Part shown: piece after piece, positions 19,374 through 26,874 of the stretch | How the letters are laid out: every line of letters begins with the position of its first letter | How positions within the stretch are numbered: the stretch's first letter is position 1 | Assembly (NCBI GenBank): GCA_030066985.1 | Contig: JASJAN010000011.1 | Coordinates: forward strand, 23,259-87,258 | Reading direction: 5' to 3' | Origin: Desulfobacterales bacterium | Lineage (GTDB): Bacteria; Desulfobacterota; Desulfobacteria; Desulfobacterales; JAHEIW01 | DNA length: 64,000 nt | Position numbers and translations under genes: made by a program | Notes under the pieces: model-generated | The model's input: the letters and a program-made list of their open reading frames with translations, nothing else | What the model was told of the DNA's origin: nothing | Database searches by the model: none

Positions 19374-19712
19374 ATGGAAATCGAGCACAGAGTGGAAAAT
19401 GAAATCCTGATTTTTGCCATCAAAGGACGGCTGGATGCGGCAACAGCATCAACAGCAGAAGACACCATAAAAGAAACAATGGCGGATGATACCAAGCAAC
19501 TGCTGTTTGATCTGAGTGCGCTTGAGTATCTAAGCAGTGGTGGCTTGCGCGTTATTCTGGGGGCTGCTAAAGAAATCAGGCGCCGGGAAGGTAAAGTAGC
19601 ACTTGCCGCTCTAAAGCCGTATGTTTATGAAATTTTTGAGGTCAGCGGTTTCACGGCCATGATCCCCATCAAAGATACTGTTGAAGAAGGTCTCCAAGAC
19701 CTAGCATCGTAG
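19374..19712 (+). CDS. STAS-domain anti-sigma factor antagonist
   Basis: 112 residues, a single SpoIIAA/RsbV-type STAS domain. The phospho-acceptor loop DLSALEYLSSGGLRVIL has the serine in the expected place. It is predicted to bind the neighbouring RsbW-like kinase and be inactivated by its phosphorylation. The ATG at 19374 follows AAAGGAAT. Last gene of the signalling locus; short-repeat DNA follows. Confidence 0.92.
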   Translation: MEIEHRVENEILIFAIKGRLDAATASTAEDTIKETMADDTKQLLFDLSALEYLSSGGLRVILGAAKEIRRREGKVALAALKPYVYEIFEVSGFTAMIPIKDTVEEGLQDLAS

Positions 19713-19726
19713 AAAAGCGATGCGTT

Positions 19727-19860
19727 TCTGGCTACTGGCCGCTGGCTTCTGGCTGCCGACCATTGATCATCTGGCACATTTTGCGGGCGGGGATAAACCC
19801 CGCCCCTACAAGTTCGATTAAACGTTTTTGTGTAGGGGCGGGCTTAATACTCGCCTGCCG
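19727..19860. repeat. tandem CTGGCTN units followed by a GC-rich inverted repeat
   Basis: 19727-19760 holds seven-base units (CTGGCTA, CTGGCCG, CTGGCTT, CTGGCTG). At 19783-19860 GCGGGCGGGG/CCCCGCCCCTAC and GTAGGGGCGGG form a long imperfect hairpin. It lies between convergent STAS and acetyltransferase genes and may also end both transcripts. Confidence 0.65.
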
Positions 19861-19891
19861 ATTGAATAAGCCGGTTGCCAGCCGCCAATGC

Positions 19892-20335
19892 CTAATTGAT
19901 AGCTTTCTTTAAATTGATAAACGCGCTGCGGTCAAAGCCAAGGGTTTTGAAAAAGGAAAGCAGATCGGTTGAATCCCAGCGGACGGAGGTATAAACTTTT
20001 TCAATACCCGCCGCCTTATAAATTTCAAATATTTTTTGGGCCATTTCAGCCCCGATACCCTGGCCCATGAATTCGGGATCCACTCCCACGGTCGCAATCC
20101 AGGCACTTTTGGTTTCACCAAAACCGGCTGTCAGGATATAGCTGATCATAAAGCCCACGACTTTGCCTTGATGTTCGGCCACATAGCACGCTTCCTCGCC
20201 ATTTTGGGCATGCCCCTCCACCACTCTTTTAAAATCCGGTTCTACCGGACGGCGTGTAATAGCGGCGTAAATTTGGGTAATCGTTTCTGCATCTTCCACT
20301 TGTAAACGTCTGACTTGAAAATTCTCCACGGGCAA
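19892..20335 (-). CDS. GNAT-family N-acetyltransferase
   Basis: 147 residues. The acetyl-CoA loop is GVDPEFMGQGIGAEM, preceded by the beta-strand pair GKVVGFMISYIL, and followed by KVYTSVRWDSTDLLSFFKTLGF, the usual C-terminal half. The substrate cannot be told; RimI-like protein or small-molecule acetylation are both possible. It begins 21 bases after the stop of a 67-residue AbrB-like gene on the same strand, so the two are probably co-transcribed. Confidence 0.88.
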   Translation of the reverse strand: MPVENFQVRRLQVEDAETITQIYAAITRRPVEPDFKRVVEGHAQNGEEACYVAEHQGKVVGFMISYILTAGFGETKSAWIATVGVDPEFMGQGIGAEMAQKIFEIYKAAGIEKVYTSVRWDSTDLLSFFKTLGFDRSAFINLKKAIN

Positions 20336-20355
20336 AATCCTTATCGCTGGAAGGG

Positions 20356-20559
20356 TTAATCGGTTCTGATGATTTTTACCTTATGACCGACCCAATTGGG
20401 CGGGAGATAAACTCGACCACTGTTACCGCTTGATTTGACTCGCTTTTCGATCATTTCTTCGCCGTATATTTCAAACTTCACCCTGTTATCCGGCGTCGCA
20501 GCGGCGGATTTATTTCGATCATCAACTTTTTTCTTATTTTCGTTTTTTGCGTTTGCCAC
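20356..20559 (-). CDS. small AbrB-like protein (DUF2080-type)
   Basis: 67 residues. A lysine-rich N-terminus is followed by EKRVKSSGNSGRVYLPPNWVGHKVKIIRTD, which resembles the DUF2080 'transposon-encoded' proteins and the SpoVT/AbrB swapped-hairpin DNA-binding fold. It is directly upstream of the acetyltransferase gene. A DNA-binding or antitoxin-like role is inference only. A promoter candidate lies about 160 bases upstream at 20719-20747. Confidence 0.7.
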   Translation of the reverse strand: MANAKNENKKKVDDRNKSAAATPDNRVKFEIYGEEMIEKRVKSSGNSGRVYLPPNWVGHKVKIIRTD

Positions 20560-20718
20560 GATGAAAGGCCTCTTTCTTCAAGCTGGTTGTTTCAAAAAGT
20601 TTGGTTGGGTTTTCAGAACGGCTCCCGATGGGTCACCTGCAAATAGAAGGTCTCATAAGGTCTTGAAATTACATTTTTAATATTAAGACTTCGTTTTGAT
20701 AAAATACATAGTAGAGCT

Positions 20719-20747
20719 ACATTAAAGCTACATTGTATCAGAGTCAA
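20719..20747 (-). promoter_or_regulatory. sigma70-type promoter candidate for the AbrB-like/GNAT pair
   Basis: On the minus strand TTGACT (20747-20742) and TAATGT (20724-20719) are 17 bases apart. A direct repeat AGCTACATT occurs twice in 20715-20735 overlapping the -10 region and might be an operator. The leader to the first gene would be about 150 bases. Confidence 0.45.
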
Positions 20748-20817
20748 GCAAAAATAATGAAAATTAACTGGTACTGACACGGTCAATTTTTAAATCTGTC
20801 ATCGAAAAGGCGATCGT

Positions 20818-21024
20818 AAGATCACCTTAGGTATTGAAGTGGAGTCGATCACCACCCAAGCAGCGGTGGTCGAAGACGGCTGGCTGCCGGCCGGTGCGGT
20901 GAAATCGACCTAATGGTGGTCAGCGTTCTGGAAACAAAAATGGGGCATGCCATCGAGGTATCTGAAAAAAACCCGGCTCATAGGAACCATCGGGGCGGCC
21001 TTGATTGCCAGCTCACAGAAATAA
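20818..21024 (+). pseudogene. remnant of a 2-hydroxyacyl-CoA dehydratase activator (HgdC/BcrA family)
   Basis: 20818-20913 reads KITLGIEVESITTQAAVVEDG and on to a stop, matching the N-terminal ATP-binding strand pair of HgdC-type activators. A second frame from 20916 reads VVSVLETKMGHAIEVSEKNP, and a third from 20977 reads LIGTIGAALIASSQK to TAA at 21022, matching the C-terminal end of the same family. About 200 central codons are missing and at least two frame changes are present. It converges on tmcB. Confidence 0.75.
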
Positions 21025-21025
21025 A

Positions 21026-22363
21026 TTAATCTTGGTTTTCGGGATCCAGCTTGAGGTGGTCTGGCACAATCATGGATTCGACAATGATCTCCTTGAGTGA
21101 TAGGGCTTTGATGTTCAGCTCAAATTCTTCACCCAGATCATTAATCTGGTCAAAGCAATTGTGGCAGGGCGTGATCACGATTTTAGCGCCGGTCTCTTTG
21201 ATTTGATCGGCCTTTAACTTGCCGGATGCCATGCGGTAGGGTTTATAGTCCGGGCCCATGGGCATAATACCACCCCCGCCGCCGCAGCAATGATTGTGTT
21301 CCCGGTTGGGGGCCATATCCCTGAAATCTTCGGCAATGTAAGGAATGATCTTGCGGGCATGCTCCCACAGGCCGCCGTTGCGCGACACGTTGCAGGGGTC
21401 TTGGTAGGTGATCGGTTCTTTTATTTTTTTGTCGGGATCGATCTGGATGCGGCCGTCGCGCAGATATTCATGCATCAACTGCACATAATGCTTAATTTTA
21501 ACCGGCGGTTTACCATCCGGGTAACCAGCCATATAGGGGCCTTCAAATGCCATCGAGCGGTAGGCATGACCGCATTCGGTTATCAGAACATACTGGGCGT
21601 TTAGCTCCTGGGCTTTGTCATATACATTTTTGACTTGTTTACCGGCCAGCTTGCGGTTGCCCGCAAACATCGGCAGATTGGTGCAATCCCAGCCAAAGGT
21701 CGGCATGGTCCAGCTTTCTTTGGCGGCCGCAAAAATGATTGCCGCATATGAAATGTCCTGAGGGTAATAAACCGGTTCGCGCGGGTTGACGGTGTACATG
21801 TATTTGGTATCGGGCTGGTCGATGGGAATGTCCACCCCTTTGTAATCATCTTCGACCTCTTCAACCATCCACTCACAGGTGTCGACGAGTTCTTCAACCG
21901 GTATGCCCATATGATTTCCCGTTTTGTCGCAATGGTCAGAAAAATAAGCCAATTGCTTGGGCGTGATGCCCTGGGAGTGGCAAATGCTGCGGGTAATGGT
22001 AATCATGGTGGCCACATCGATGCCAAAGGGGCAGTACATTGAGCAGCGTTTGCACATCGTGCATTGCAGCCAGGCGATTTGGTAGCATTTTTTCAAAAAA
22101 GCGCGGTCCACCTTGCCTTTGCGCCGGTACATCTCACCTAGCGTGTGTCTGAACTTATAAGCGGGGCTTAGATGGGGGTCCCGCTCATTGGCCACGTAAA
22201 CAAAACAGCTTTCAGCGCACAGACCACAGCGCGAGCAAATGCTCAGCCAGGTTTTTATACGGGCGCCATCGTTGGCCTTCAATATGGCGCGCACCTGGTT
22301 GACATCTACCGGTTTGTCGGTATCATCCTCGTATTCAAACTTCTTTTCGGCAATGTCTGCCAT
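21026..22363 (-). CDS. tmcB: Tmc complex Fe-S subunit TmcB (HdrD-like, CCG domains)
   Basis: Cytoplasmic-face electron-transfer subunit of the transmembrane complex that passes electrons from periplasmic type II cytochrome c3 towards cytoplasmic sulfate reduction. 445 residues. Two 4Fe-4S sites near the N-terminus (SICSRCGLCAESC and QCTMCKRCSMYCPFG), then two CCG-type domains (YQDPCNVSRNGG...HNHCCGGGGGI and the final ITPCHNCFDQI) as in HdrB/HdrD, DsrK and HmcF. DsrK or HmcF would be alternatives, but the NarI-like partner encoded just upstream supports Tmc. No tmcA or tmcD is adjacent. Confidence 0.85.
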   Translation of the reverse strand: MADIAEKKFEYEDDTDKPVDVNQVRAILKANDGARIKTWLSICSRCGLCAESCFVYVANERDPHLSPAYKFRHTLGEMYRRKGKVDRAFLKKCYQIAWLQCTMCKRCSMYCPFGIDVATMITITRSICHSQGITPKQLAYFSDHCDKTGNHMGIPVEELVDTCEWMVEEVEDDYKGVDIPIDQPDTKYMYTVNPREPVYYPQDISYAAIIFAAAKESWTMPTFGWDCTNLPMFAGNRKLAGKQVKNVYDKAQELNAQYVLITECGHAYRSMAFEGPYMAGYPDGKPPVKIKHYVQLMHEYLRDGRIQIDPDKKIKEPITYQDPCNVSRNGGLWEHARKIIPYIAEDFRDMAPNREHNHCCGGGGGIMPMGPDYKPYRMASGKLKADQIKETGAKIVITPCHNCFDQINDLGEEFELNIKALSLKEIIVESMIVPDHLKLDPENQD

Positions 22364-22404
22364 TTTTAAACTCCGAAATATATGAGAGAGTTAAGAAGTT
22401 CTCT

Positions 22405-22475
22405 CGCAAAGACGCAAAGGCGCAAAGATTATTTAAAAATCATTTACCTTTGCGAGCTTGGCGGCTTTGCGTGAG
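22405..22475. repeat. GCAAAG short-period inverted repeat between tmcC and tmcB
   Basis: CGCAAAGACGCAAAGGCGCAAAG at 22405-22427 (units of seven to eight bases) faces CTTTGCGAGCTTGGCGGCTTTGCG at about 22448-22471. The two can fold into one hairpin within the tmcC-tmcB transcript. Confidence 0.75.
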
Positions 22476-22544
22476 GTAACATCTTTATTTCCATTTTCGT
22501 AAAACCTATATCAAGCCTACATTAAATTAAGAACACTCGAGTTT

Positions 22545-23225
22545 TTACCATGATCGGGCTCCTCTCCGCCCACCCATCTCAAAGCCGATAAACGCCCGGG
22601 TGAAAAAGAAAAGGATCATGTGTGCCAACTTGGTGATCGGGATCAGAATCAACAGAATTTGACTGAATACAATATGCAAGATCAGCATCACTTCATATGG
22701 CCCCCATTGATGATAGGCCAGGAAACCAGAAATAAACGGCAGCATGGTGATCACCAGCAGCGTGTAATCCCAGGCACTGGTTAAGATTCTGACCTCAGGT
22801 CTGATTCGACGACGCACAATTAAAAACAGGGCCGCAGCAATAAAAACCAGGGTCAACCCGTCGGCCCACCCGTCGGGCAGAGACCACAGGGTGATGCCGA
22901 AAGCTTCCTCCCATAAAAAAATGTGGGCGCTTAAAAACAACGGCACAGCCACCAGCGACAGATGAAAGATAAAAGCGACAATCGAAAAAACCGGCTGCTG
23001 CCGCATAGAGGCGCTGGCAAAGGGGATGATCCAGTGAACAATGGATCGCAATCCCCAGTCCGCATTGAAATGATTGTAAATGACGCGATCTTTTTTACGA
23101 CTCAGGCGAAATAAGAAAGCCATTCGGATAAGCAGCCCGCCGACAAAAAAGATAAAGGTAAACCAGAGGGCCGGCCCGGTTAAAAATTCATAAATGCTGT
23201 TCCAGTTTAAATTTGCGTTTGGCAT
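22545..23225 (-). CDS. tmcC: Tmc complex membrane cytochrome b subunit TmcC
   Basis: 226 residues, five predicted membrane helices (about 13-33, 73-100, 118-140, 150-175, 180-205) with histidines in the helices, such as HWIIPF, FHLSLV and LHIVFSQ, as in NarI/TmcC b-type cytochromes. It would link periplasmic cytochrome c3 to TmcB. Transcribed before tmcB with a 181-base gap holding the GCAAAG inverted repeat. A good promoter is at 23310-23338, so these two genes may be the whole transcript. Confidence 0.85.
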   Translation of the reverse strand: MPNANLNWNSIYEFLTGPALWFTFIFFVGGLLIRMAFLFRLSRKKDRVIYNHFNADWGLRSIVHWIIPFASASMRQQPVFSIVAFIFHLSLVAVPLFLSAHIFLWEEAFGITLWSLPDGWADGLTLVFIAAALFLIVRRRIRPEVRILTSAWDYTLLVITMLPFISGFLAYHQWGPYEVMLILHIVFSQILLILIPITKLAHMILFFFTRAFIGFEMGGRRGARSW

Positions 23226-23309
23226 TGGTTAATTTGTTGATCTGAATCTGAGCACATTAAGACGTTCTACTGATTGAGCCAATGGTACAGATGAAGCCAA
23301 AAAGGGGCA

Positions 23310-23338
23310 ATCCTAATCCGATTTGCCGTTTTTGTCAA
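23310..23338 (-). promoter_or_regulatory. sigma70-type promoter candidate for tmcC-tmcB
   Basis: On the minus strand a perfect TTGACA (23338-23333) is followed after 17 bases by TAGGAT (23315-23310). Transcription would start about 75-80 bases before the tmcC ATG. Confidence 0.55.
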
Positions 23339-23474
23339 TTAAACCTAACCGTATGAGGCCATTTTCTTGGAAAAAATGATTTGCGAAGGATCATCTTTGG
23401 ATGATCTCGCAACCTGGCAGGGAATTTCCTTGAGCGGTTGGAAAGGTGGAGAGTAGAAAAATGATCAGCTTATG

Positions 23475-24014
23475 TTACTTGACTACGTTGATAATTTCTT
23501 TGAATTTGTCACCTTTGGCGATTCTAAGCAATTCAAACAAGACGGTTTCAGTACTGGTCAGACCGGCGCCGGCCTGTTTGCATTTTTCAAGGCCGATTTG
23601 CTTATTTTCAGCTGTGCGGGAGGCAACTGCATCAGCAACCACCTGGACGGCGTAATTCTGAGCAATTAAATCAGCTGCCGTCTGATAAACGCAGACATGG
23701 GTCTCAATGCCGGCAACCAATAAGTTTGGGCGATTCAGCTTTTTGAGTTCTTTGACAAAATTCTCATTACCGTAGCAACTGAAACTGAGTTTGCTCAGTG
23801 GTTTTTGATTCGGCAAAAGTTCGGCAATTTCGGTTATAGTGGGCCCCAGTCCGGCGGGATTTTGCTCGTTCCATAAGATGGGGAGCTCCAGTATTCTTGC
23901 GCCTTTGACCAGTCTGATGATTGTATCGAAAAATCCTTCTTTGTCATGCATGGCCTGGGCCAGTTTGCCCTGAACATCGACCAAAACCAGTGCGCTGTTT
24001 TCAGTTGTCAGCAT
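23475..24014 (-). CDS. isochorismatase-family cysteine hydrolase
   Basis: 179 residues of the YcaC/nicotinamidase-like fold. The triad is visible: D13 (LVLVDVQGK), K75 (LSKLSF) and C108 (GIETHVCVYQTA, including the usual cis-peptide before the cysteine). The substrate is unknown; amide or vinyl-ether hydrolysis is typical. The gene starts just after a hairpin plus T-run (24032-24062), with AAGGAGAGC before the ATG at 24014, so it sits behind a terminator or attenuator. Confidence 0.88.
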   Translation of the reverse strand: MLTTENSALVLVDVQGKLAQAMHDKEGFFDTIIRLVKGARILELPILWNEQNPAGLGPTITEIAELLPNQKPLSKLSFSCYGNENFVKELKKLNRPNLLVAGIETHVCVYQTAADLIAQNYAVQVVADAVASRTAENKQIGLEKCKQAGAGLTSTETVLFELLRIAKGDKFKEIINVVK

Positions 24015-24031
24015 TGCATTGCTCTCCTTAC

Positions 24032-24062
24032 AAAAAAGGGCAGAGTTAGGAAGGCTCTGCCC
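24032..24062 (-). terminator. intrinsic terminator upstream of the isochorismatase gene
   Basis: On the minus strand GGGCAGAG (24062-24055) pairs perfectly with CTCTGCCC (24045-24038) across a nine-base loop and is followed by six Ts (24037-24032). It would end transcripts of the small gene at 24105-24347, or attenuate read-through into the hydrolase. Confidence 0.75.
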
Positions 24063-24104
24063 GTTGGCTTCTAATTAGTTATAAATTAAAACGACAAACA
24101 ATGT

Positions 24105-24347
24105 CTATTCGTCAAAAACCAACTCGCTGCGCCATTTTCCGACCCGCAGCCATCGCTCTCTGCGTTCGGCAGCCTGGCGGCGTTCCTTACCCGTTCTTCT
24201 TTCCAGGCCGCCTTTTTCAAAATATGCCGCGCTCAGCTTTTGGTGGCAGTCTCGATCCGAGCGGCCTTCTAGCAGAGAACGCTCCCGCCATGCGCCCATT
24301 TCTGTCCTGTTATCTTTTTGCTGTCGGGTTTCGTTTTTCTGGTCCAT
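24105..24347 (-). CDS. small arginine-rich hypothetical protein
   Basis: 80 residues, very rich in charged residues. The C-terminal part GLERRTGKERRQAAERRERW and then LRVGKWRSELVFDE looks like the short RR-repeat peptides often seen beside PilZ proteins in this group of bacteria, but no defined family is recognised. The start is uncertain: the ATG at 24347 has no clear ribosome site and an internal ATG about 16 codons later is possible. Its stop lies 43 bases before an intrinsic terminator, which supports a real transcript. Confidence 0.5.
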   Translation of the reverse strand: MDQKNETRQQKDNRTEMGAWRERSLLEGRSDRDCHQKLSAAYFEKGGLERRTGKERRQAAERRERWLRVGKWRSELVFDE

Positions 24348-24738
24348 TTGGCATCTACCGTTGGTGCGCTAAAATTGTCATCATCTGGCAAAGTTGATTT
24401 CCAACGCTGCAACATGTATTTTCGCTATAAACTTCAGAGCGATACAAACATCGATGGCCGCAAACAGTTATTTTTAGAAGGCTTGGTTTTTAATTCGATC
24501 AATATTCGTTTGAATTAATAAGAAAAATTACAAAATATGTCAATGAATAATTCAGGTTTCCGGGTTGCAAGTTGCGGGTTACGAGTTGCGCGTTCCTTGA
24601 ACGCGTTACGGATTGCAGGTCGCGAGTTTCATGGTCCAGATTGCCGGCCGAAAGTGACCAGCTGCCAGTAGCCAGTAGCCTGACAGATGAAATCAAATTT
24701 TGCGTTGTGTGCGATTCGGATATAATTGAAGGAATGCG
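24348..24738. repeat. 391-base gap with seven-base tandem repeats
   Basis: No gene seen. 24546-24640 is a run of seven-base units around GGGTTGC, AAGTTGC, GGGTTAC, GAGTTGC, then GATTGCA, GGTCGCG. 24655-24690 has CAGCTGC/CAGTAGC/CAGTAGC units. The remaining 150 bases are AT-rich without recognised signals. Confidence 0.65.
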
Positions 24739-25281
24739 TTAACTTTTGATTTTGACCACTTCTGACTTGTTTGCCGAAAATTCTGTGATGGCTTTATGTT
24801 GGTGTGCGTTAAGCTGGCTGAATTTTACGCCAATTCCATTTTGGCTGCTCCAGACAATTTCACCGGTGATGGTCAGTGGTTTCTGATAGCTGGGAGCCGA
24901 AAATGTCATGATGATTTCCTGGCTGCTGAAGAGAGCGTTGCTGGTTTCGATAAATACCCCATGATCGCTGATATCCAGTATATACCCGTCAAACTGGCGA
25001 CCCTGAACGATGTAGGTCAATGGTATCAAACAGGGTTTGCGCGTGTATCTACGTCGGTCTTCGCTGATGATAGTGTCAACCTTGGTCTGCAAATGCTTCA
25101 GCAAAGCAGCTTGATGCTCATCGGACATGTCGATGACCAGCTTGAATAATTGAGCGCTAAATTGCTCTTTTAATAGATCTTTTAAAATAAGGATGAACTG
25201 GTCTTCTGAGATATGGTTTATCAGCTCAAATAAGCGCGCGATGATCGGGTATTTGCCAACAGCGGTATCAGATGGATTCAT
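24739..25281 (-). CDS. PilZ-domain protein (cyclic-di-GMP receptor)
   Basis: 180 residues. An N-terminal helical region (about 1-75) of unknown fold precedes a PilZ domain (about 77-175). The c-di-GMP motif is complete: RRRYTRKP supplies the RxxxR arginines and DISDHGVFIET the (D/N)xSxxG element. The C-terminal strand GEIVWSSQNGIGVKFSQL is typical. The ATG at 25281 has CAGGGAG before it. No cyclase with a GGDEF domain is in the window; the only nucleotide cyclase here is the adenylate cyclase at 6784-9351. Confidence 0.88.
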   Translation of the reverse strand: MNPSDTAVGKYPIIARLFELINHISEDQFILILKDLLKEQFSAQLFKLVIDMSDEHQAALLKHLQTKVDTIISEDRRRYTRKPCLIPLTYIVQGRQFDGYILDISDHGVFIETSNALFSSQEIIMTFSAPSYQKPLTITGEIVWSSQNGIGVKFSQLNAHQHKAITEFSANKSEVVKIKS

Positions 25282-25741
25282 TATTTACTCCCTGAAAGTC
25301 TACATTTGGCGGAACTCCGCTCTTTTCACTGAACGTGCAAATCAAGGCTTTTGCTCAGTCGCTATATGCCTTATCGGCAAAATTTATCGTAAACTTGATT
25401 CTCAAGGAATGAAATGGATAAAAATTCCAAAGAGTTGGCACTGAGCATAGTTAAACTTTATTGCTACTGCCGGTTTTGATAGGCGCTGGTGGTCATCTGA
25501 AAAGCAGGCCATGACCCGAATAGATTTTTATTGCCAAACCCAACTTCTTTCTGTTATAGCCATTTTATTTAATTTCAATTGTTTAATTGATGAGGCGGAT
25601 TCATTTTTTCTTGACTGGGAAACCTTTTATTTGAATGGCGTTTTTGATGACCCGGCGCTTCTCTATGACGTGTTTTTAACTGGATGATGTTTTCGAGGGA
25701 TGACGACGGGGAAACCTTTAATTCCAGAAAAAGGAGGCAAA
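25282..25741. other. 460-base divergent gap before the aap operon
   Basis: No gene seen; an 83-codon frame at 25193-25444 overlaps the PilZ gene antisense and is not convincing. TTGACT at 25611-25616 could be a -35 box for aapJ, but no good -10 lies 16-18 bases on. AGGAGG at 25732-25737 serves aapJ. Confidence 0.4.
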
Positions 25742-26761
25742 ATGATGAAACGTTTCAAACTACTTGTAGCTGTCTTTTTGGCGGTGGTGCTGACCTCAGG
25801 CATTGCGCTGGCCGGCACACTCGAAGAGGTTCGCGCCAGAGGCCATATTATTGCCGGTGTCAACGGCGGCGTATTTGGTTTCAGTATGCCGGATGACAAA
25901 GGCGTCTGGAAAGGACTGGATGTTGACACCGCCAGGGCCATTTCCGCTGCCGTATTCGCTGATCCCAATAAAGTCAAATTTAGTGCACTAACGGCAGTAC
26001 AGCGTCTGCCGGCGCTGCAGGCCAAGGAAATTGATGTGCTGTGCCGCAACACCACCCAAACCCTCACGCGCGAAACCGTCAACGGTTTGAATTTTGCCCC
26101 CGTCAATTACTACGATGGTCAGGGCTTTTTGATCTCCAAGAAATTAGGGGTTAAAAGCGCCAAAGAATTAGGGGGTGCGACGGTTTGTGTGTTGCCGGGC
26201 ACAACCACCGAGATGAATGCGGCCGACTTTTTCCGCGCCAACAACCTGAAATGGAAGCCGGTGGTTATTGAGCAAACCGCCGAATTAAATAAAGCCTTTT
26301 TTGCCGGGCGCTGTGACGTGCTGACCTCAGATATGTCCCAATTGGCGGCGCAGCGATCGGTTTCGCCGAATCCGGCAGAATATGTACTGCTGCCTGAAAT
26401 TATTTCCAAGGAACCTCTGGCGCCGGTTGTGCGGCATGGAGACGACCAGTGGTATGACATCGTTAAATTTACCGTCATGGCCCTGATCAATGCTGAGGAA
26501 ATGGGGATTACCTCTAAAAACGTCGATGATATGCTCAAAAGCAAAAATCCGGAAATCCAACGTTTTCTGGGCGTATCACCGGGTATGGGTAAAGCCCTGG
26601 GCCTGGATGAAAAATGGGCCTACAATATCATCAAAATGGTCGGAAACTATGGCGAAATCTATGAACGCAACGTCGGGCCGAATACACCGTTAGGCCTTGA
26701 ACGGGGACTGAATGCATTGTGGACCGAAGGTGGTATCATGTATGCCGCTCCGTTCAGATAA
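25742..26761 (+). CDS. aapJ: general L-amino-acid ABC transporter, periplasmic binding protein
   Basis: Captures polar L-amino acids in the periplasm for the AapQMP permease. 339 residues including a signal peptide (basic MMKRFK, hydrophobic core, cleavage after about ALA at residue 20). The mature part starts GTLEEVRARGHIIAGVNGG and has the AapJ/BztA features DVLCRNTTQTLTRE and TSDMSQLAAQR. AapJ-type proteins are longer than typical polar amino-acid binding proteins, as here. ATG 25742 follows AGGAGG; a frame open from 25700 is ignored. A GC-rich hairpin after the stop probably keeps its transcript level above the permease genes. Confidence 0.92.
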   Translation: MMKRFKLLVAVFLAVVLTSGIALAGTLEEVRARGHIIAGVNGGVFGFSMPDDKGVWKGLDVDTARAISAAVFADPNKVKFSALTAVQRLPALQAKEIDVLCRNTTQTLTRETVNGLNFAPVNYYDGQGFLISKKLGVKSAKELGGATVCVLPGTTTEMNAADFFRANNLKWKPVVIEQTAELNKAFFAGRCDVLTSDMSQLAAQRSVSPNPAEYVLLPEIISKEPLAPVVRHGDDQWYDIVKFTVMALINAEEMGITSKNVDDMLKSKNPEIQRFLGVSPGMGKALGLDEKWAYNIIKMVGNYGEIYERNVGPNTPLGLERGLNALWTEGGIMYAAPFR

Positions 26762-26770
26762 TCGGTCAGA

Positions 26771-26801
26771 AAGGTGCCCCACGTTTCAAGTGGGGCGCCT
26801 T
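26771..26801 (+). terminator. GC-rich hairpin between aapJ and aapQ
   Basis: AAGGTGCCCCAC and GTGGGGCGCCTT pair with one G-T-type mismatch across a seven-base loop, followed only by TATCATTA. A partial terminator or 3' stabiliser after the binding-protein gene fits the usual excess of binding protein over permease. Confidence 0.7.
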
Positions 26802-26874
26802 ATCATTATCGCGTGAATTGTAAAGAGCGCTGCAATTTGACTGGAATCCAATTAGCGTAGCGTTTAGCGTAGAG

